64,000 bases of DNA from Bicyclus anynana (taxonomy: Eukaryota; Arthropoda; Insecta; Lepidoptera; Nymphalidae): positions 1,279,501 to 1,343,500 of the forward strand of contig NC_069108.1 in NCBI RefSeq assembly GCF_947172395.1. Reading direction: 5' to 3'. Below, piece after piece: positions 57,946-64,000 of this stretch. A program made the position numbers and the translations under genes. The notes under the pieces were generated by a model. That model saw nothing but the letters and a program-made list of their open reading frames with translations. It was not told where the DNA came from and did not search any database. How positions within the stretch are numbered: the first letter of the stretch is position 1; every line of letters begins with the position of its first letter.

Positions 57946-59424
57946 TACTATTATAATATTATAAAGCAGAAGCTGAAGACTTTGTTTGAACGCGCTAATC
58001 TCAGGAACTAATGGTCCGATTTGAAAAATTCTTTCAGAGTTAGATAGTCCATTTATCGAGGAAGGCTATAGGCTATTATTATTCCTGTATGCATACGGGA
58101 ACGGGAACCACGCGGGTGAAACTGCGGCAGATAGTAAAAAATAAAAATAAAAATTGTCTATTTCTTTCTACGTCTACGCCCTCAATTCTTTCCGATAAAT
58201 TATAAGTGTACATCTCAGATACAACTAATTAAAGTTTTCTACTAAGTTAGCAGTTTGTAAGCTGTGGTATTAAAATATGAACAACTTAGAATACTTAAGT
58301 CCGTACCCAATATCAAGGCGGAAAGAAAGTTTGAAAAGGAATACTTTTATGAAAAAGTTATAAGATAAAATAATATTGCCTTTGTCTCTGGAATATAAAT
58401 CGATTTTAATTTTTTTTTTTACTTAAATACACCTTTAAAATGCGTTGAAAATTTTGAAGAGTTATGTTCTGATGTGATCCATCAGAACATAAACTAAAGA
58501 AATATTAAGATAATGGGGGTGATGACTAGGTTTGAATATATTGATTTCTATGATACCCTTAATAATTGTCCTTGGTCTTCATCACCAAACCCCTAAATGA
58601 CTAAATGGGCACTATACCGTTTCAAACAAAAAAGAATTTTTGAAATCGGTCCACGCGTCTTTGAGTAATCGGTTTACATACATAAAAAAAGAAAATACCG
58701 ACCGAATTGAGAACCTCCTCCTTTTTTAAGTCGGTTAAAAATTGGCACTTCATGATCGGTTGTGGTTGCAACCATACTATACTTGTCATAGTTGCGACCA
58801 CGGCCGGCCACCTGTCGTGGTCAGGGCCGGTTAGTGTGTAAGAACCCTCAGTGACACAGTGTCGGCCATTAGTGACGTCATAAATTTTAATACGTCTCAA
58901 TTAATGTTACGCACCAAAAACTAGGAGAGTCCATTTGCATGAAAAAGGGTTTGTTAAAAACGCTATTGTTTGTAAGAACTTTTTATTTTTAAGTGTCCAG
59001 AATATTGTCTACTAGAGGACGCCCGCGACTTCGTCCGCGTGGTATTCAGTTTTTCACAAATCCCGCGGGAACCATGGATTTTTCCGGGATGAAAAGTAAC
59101 CTATGTATTAATCCAGAGTGAAATCTATTTCCATTCCAAATTTTAGCCAAATCGCTTTAGTGGGTGTAGCGTAAAAGAGGAACAAACATACTTACACACA
59201 AACTTTCGCCTTTTTAATATTAGTATTACAGGGAAATGGAGTTTAGACCCACGACGTTGCTACAATGCGGGTTGGCGGGCTTTGCGTGATAACATTTAAA
59301 TATTAAGCAATCAATTATAATTATTATTTCACATAAATATAAGAATATATTCTTCTGTATGCAACTCTTGATCCAACCGCTAAGGGAAAACTTCTTAAAG
59401 CTTTTTAAGTTCGAATCATTTCAA

Positions 59425-59705
59425 TTTATGACCTCTGCCTCCGATTTCGGAGGGTGTGGGTTCGAATCCGGTCCGGGACATGCACATCCAACTTTTCAGT
59501 TGCGTGCATTTTAAGAAATTAAATATCACGTGTCTAACATTGTGAGGAAACCTGCATACTAGAGAATTTTCTTAATTCTCTGCGTATGTGAAGTCTGCAA
59601 ATCCGCATTGGGCCAGCGTGGTGGACTATTGGCCTAACCCCTCCCGTTCTGAGAGGAGACTCGAGCTCAGCAGTGAGCCGAATATGGGTTGATAATGATG
59701 ATGTA
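59425..59705 (+). mobile_element. Family 1 SINE
   Basis: Nearly full copy ending GGGTTGATAATGATGATG. Confidence 0.8.
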
Positions 59706-59754
59706 TATGTTTTAATAAATATTTGCCATATCTTTTTTATATGACCAATTTTCC

Positions 59755-59880
59755 CATTCCCCTCCAACTAGTCGGGAAAGACTGCTAGAGTACGACAATA
59801 GACCAACAGGGCGGGGATTGAACCACCAACCCTCGGTGAGTCCGACCGCTCTTACCGTTGAGCTATTGAGGCTTTTGAGA
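59755..59880 (-). mobile_element. Third tRNA-derived SINE family
   Basis: On the minus strand an A box (AATAGCTCAACGGTAAGAG) and B box (GGTTCAATCCCC) are tRNA-like, followed by TTGTCGTACTC. A second copy lies on the plus strand at 37,290-37,405. Confidence 0.55.
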
Positions 59881-60159
59881 ACCACTGCCTACTAACTGCG
59901 AGAAGTCGAGAAAACATAAGAGAGACGAATATCTTAGCATTCCATGGATTCACCGTGCAGGTGTCGGGTCCATCGCGTGGTAGAGAGAAAAACTCCGAGC
60001 AGAGTCCCGGACTTGTGACTACAGGATGTAGGGTTAAGGAATTCCTTGACGATCGATCAACACTCCCTTTCTCTGCTCGTGTTGTTCTCCCTACCGCCAA
60101 ATTTGATAAGATCCTATTAGAGCAGCTTTGGATACTCGTTCTAATATAGAACTAGCTGC

Positions 60160-62110
60160 ACTTCTAGAGAGGCCAAGGTCTTTAAGCAAGTTATAGAGAT
60201 ATTTTGCTGGTAATCCTCTCGCACCTACTTCTACGGCGTACAAACTAACTACACAGCCATTTTTAGTTATTAGTTAATTTGTTAGGTCATGATATTTATT
60301 CACTTTTATACTGTGGTCCTTCGGAATGTTAGTCTCCCACGGCACAGTAAGCTCTACAAGTATCTCAATATTTCACAGCCTCCGAACTAGAACCTAAGAC
60401 CGCAGGAGCGAGGCAGTTCCGGTGGAATCCGAGGAGAGTCACATATAAATATTTATGACGTCACTAATGAGTGAATATTTGCCTCCCGATGGTTATGGCG
60501 GGCGCGTGTACTCACAGCTGGGGTGACCACGACGCATTCTCGGACAATGGGGATGATGATGCTTTGAATATATTGATTTGTATGATACATTCGGGTAAAT
60601 AAGGTCAATGTTAACTAATTTATACATAAAAAGCAAAGATTGTCTGGATATTTGCAAAATAAATAAGATTATAAAATTTCAAAAACTATTAAAAATCTTT
60701 TATCGTAATTAGATGAAAATTCATACAGTTTTAGCTTTATAACGAAATGGCCATTTCGTTATTTTCATTTTAACACAAAATTACTGAACCGATTTTCATG
60801 AAAGTAAAATGGGACCAATCTCTAAGTATACTCTTTCAAACAAAAAAAAATTAAAATTGGATAAGAAATGACGAAGTTACGCGGCAACAAACTTAAAAAA
60901 ACATACGCGTCAAATTGAGAACCTCTCCCTTTTTTTGAAGTCGGTTTATAAAACTTCCTTCGTTTTATAGAGGTCATTATTTTAGTGTGAATAAACTATT
61001 AACGAATTAAACCTTTTTCGTTTTATAGTAGGCTAGTAAGATAAGATAAGATAAATATACTTTATTTGCACACCACAAAGACAAAAACAAGTGAAATAAA
61101 AAACAAATTAGGAATAGATCAGCATACAAAAGGCGGCCTTATCGCTAAGTAGCGATTTCTTCCAGGCAACCTTCGGTTTAGGAAAACTTAAGGACATCAG
61201 CAGGTGGCGTAAAACAAAAATAACCATAGTATTAGTAATACACATACATACAAATAATTTACATCCTAACACATAAACAATATTACACAAATACCTACAA
61301 TAATGAATAAAATACATATCAAAATATACTAATAAATACATTATATTGAAAAGAAATAATATATACAGATCGTCTTTACTGCACCAGATAATGAGTCTTT
61401 AGTACTCGTAACATACAAAATTAAAAAAAACAAAATTACTTTAACCCCTGGAGGCTGAAATGCTTGTTTAGCTCCGCTGTGGAGTGGTGATATGACAGTG
61501 TTTTTGAGCAAGAGTAGTGAAAAATGCCTATAAGACATACACGCCATCTACTTTAAAATTAAGAATTTTCCACAAAATTCTAACAGCTATTTCATCTCTA
61601 TCTATTTATATTTTCAAAATAAAAGCAGTGTTACAAATTCAAATTGATCTGTACACCAAAATTTATAAAATCGGTTGAGAGGTTTCGCCGTGAAAAGAAG
61701 AAGAAGAAATACTTTATTGCACACAAAAATACAATTATAAATTGAAACATTAAAAACATACATTAAACTTAGCATGCAAAGACGGCTTTATTACTATAAG
61801 TAATCTCTACCAGGCAACCCCTGACGAGAGAACTTGCGAAGAAAGAGCGGGAAGGTGCAATACATTATATGTAATTATATATATAAATAATTAAATAAAT
61901 ATATAAATATAATATAATATATACGTAAATATAATAAGACTTATTTTAGGATTTAAATTATTAGTACAGAAGTGCAGATTGTTTTACTTGATGCATTGTC
62001 ATCCTATTAACGACCCAAAATACTCAGATGGCTGTAAATATCTCACGTGAAAGTATGCGAGCATTTATATCAATTTATTTATATCATAAAGCCTGAATTG
62101 TGAATTAAAT
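60160..62110. other. Intergenic: repeat remnants only
   Basis: MITE piece, two LINE 3' tails in reverse orientation and AT-rich filler. The minus-strand open frames at 61,108-61,547 overlap a LINE tail and look spurious. Confidence 0.5.
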
Positions 62111-62333
62111 TTAGATTACTAGCAGACGCCCGCGACTTCGTCTGCGTGGATGTTTTTACAAATTCCATGGATTTTTCAGGATGAAAAGTATTTCCATTCA
62201 AAATTTCAGCCAAATCGCTTCAGTAGCCTCAGCGCGAAGGAGGAACAAATATACACACAAACTTTCACCTTTATAATATTAGCGTGAAAATTTTGGATCA
62301 TGAAAATATTGTGCATTTTATAATACGAATGAA

Positions 62334-62867
62334 ATGCCTAATAATAATATAATAATCAAGTACAAGCACAGACATAATCAAGTAGCCAAGATAATCCACC
62401 AACAGCTTGCTCTTCAATATGGCCTTATCGATTTTGAGATGCCTTACTATAGGTACGACCCAGCGTCAGTTCTTGAAAATAGCAGTGCATTGCTCTACTG
62501 GGACCGAACGATTATCACTGACAGGTATATTGTAGCCAATAGACCTGATATAGTGCTAGTCGATCGGTCAGTGCGTCGTGCAATAATTGTTGATATTACT
62601 GTTCCACATGACGATAATCTGGTTAAAGCCGAAAAGGAAAAAGTATCAAAATACTTGGACCTTGCTCACGAGATTACCGCCATGTGGAATGTTGAGTCAA
62701 CTATTATTGTTCCGATAGTTGTTTCAGTCAATGGTCTTATAGCGAAGAGCTTCGACCAACACCTTAAGAAGCTTTCGCTTAACTGTTGGATCAAGAGTCG
62801 GATACAAAAGGCAGTGATTCTTGAGACGGCGCGTATTGTGAGGAGGTTCCTCACTCTGGAGCCCTGA
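62334..62867 (+). mobile_element. 3' fragment of a non-LTR retrotransposon ORF (restriction-like endonuclease region)
   Basis: A 177-residue open frame with NRPDIVLVDRSVRRAIIVDI, fitting the PD...D core of the restriction-like endonuclease at the C-terminus of R2/R4-type LINEs, then DLAHEITAMW. There is no reverse transcriptase upstream. It may be a domesticated fragment, but a truncated LINE is simpler. Confidence 0.55.
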
Positions 62868-64000
62868 CCAAAAATTTAAAAAAAAAGAAGTAATAAATAA
62901 ATGAGAGAAATAAAAATATAATAATAAGTCTTTATTTCAGGCTATCAACCTATTTAAAATATACAGATAAATAATAGTAGGCAATTAATTAGTCATATAG
63001 TAAATGGTACGAACTTATGACGTCGTAGGTAACGTAATGATCGTTAGATTTGTATGTGCGTTCAAACAAAATTAATAATATCTTTGTTATTTGTGCTTTT
63101 ATGTTTATAGTTAATTTATTTAAAAAATGTCACATTTAATGTAAGGAAGCTAAAACTGTATGAATTTTCAACTAATTACGATAAAAGATTTTTAATAGAT
63201 TTTGAAATTTTATAATCTCATTTATTTTGCAAATATCCAGACAATCTTTGCTTTTTATGTATAAATTAGTTAACATTGACCTTATTTACCCGAATGTATC
63301 ATAAAAATCAATATATTCAAACCTAGTCATCATCCCCATTGTGTGTAAAATTGCAAGTTTTAATATTTTTGTAAGAGTGCAGGATGTATAGAACTAAAAT
63401 ATTCAAATTATCGTTACATTTTCTTTGTTTCTGTTGAAGAGGAACCAAGTTTTTGGGTCAAATTTGCCGCCCTCTAAAATCTGCCACCCTAGGCTCCAGC
63501 CTACTTAGCCTAAATCCACCGCTGAGGTAATCTCTTCACCTACGATTTCGAAAATTCTTTCACCACTAGAAAGCCACGTTATTTGCGAGTGTCTTAGGCT
63601 ATATTTTAACCCCAAATTCCCATGGAAATGAGAACTACGCAGGTAAAACCGAACGAAGTCTGCTAGTGCAGCTATAAACCGAGTGTTGTAGCAACTCTTG
63701 CATAATTTCTACGTTTCCTTCAAAAATGTCCGCCATTATTTCAAGATGAAGCACCAAATGCTTACAAAGGTTTACCGTGGCTTTGACGACAAACAGTTTT
63801 GGACTTTAATTATAAAGGAATATAGTTTACATTTGAATAAACTATATTTATGTATGCTGTAAACCCTGCACCATGACGTAGATGTTCGGGAAAAGGTTTT
63901 TTTTTTAGTTGAAAGCCCAGTGGATATGACCTGCCTTCTCAGACCAATTATTGTATAGGACCTGCCTCGCTAGACGTAACTTTTCTGTCAAAGTATATGA

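Noticed and set aside
61108..61547. Two minus-strand ORFs (77 and 68 codons)
   Set aside because: AT-rich frames overlapping a LINE tail; no domain, no splice or promoter support.

Overview
This is a window of animal nuclear DNA, almost certainly from a moth or butterfly. It is AT-rich, its genes are split by many GT-AG introns, and it is packed with repeats of kinds typical of Lepidoptera: tRNA-headed SINEs, RTE-type LINE tails, non-autonomous Helitron-like copies that end in CTAGT, and MITEs. I built the gene models by hand from splice sites and checked reading phase across every junction.

Three genes can be supported. Gene A (minus strand, about 720 to 23,079, running off the left edge) is a large lipid transfer protein of the vitellogenin / apolipophorin / crossveinless-d superfamily. 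It has one 5' UTR exon and 21 coding exons covering the first 982 residues; the C-terminal part lies outside the window. Gene B (minus strand, 57,275 down to about 37,720 or 36,804) is a complete kainate-type ionotropic glutamate receptor with 19 coding exons and 895 residues. Its glutamate-contact residues are intact, and an arginine is encoded in the genome at the pore Q/R site. Gene C (plus strand, 27,331-28,758) is a compact three-exon gene with a TATA box, a signal peptide and a poly(A) signal. It encodes a 108-residue secreted basic protein with several dibasic sites that I cannot assign to a family.

Layout: 1-23,100 gene A with repeat-filled introns; 23,100-27,300 intergenic; 27,331-28,760 gene C; 28,760-36,700 intergenic, with a decayed DDE transposon at 34,837-36,285; 36,700-57,300 gene B; 57,300-64,000 upstream intergenic DNA with LINE, SINE and MITE remnants.

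The most striking theme is repeated local duplication of exons. One gene A exon sits in a six-copy, 178-bp array in which only the most 5' copy is intact. Other exons of genes A and B have partial or decayed copies in the intron just downstream. The last gene B exon is preceded by about twelve 51-bp repeats, most of them carrying a potential in-frame splice acceptor. Intron 1 of gene B holds a 3-kb, 41-bp satellite with higher-order organisation. The genes show no operon-like relation; they are ordinary independent eukaryotic genes.
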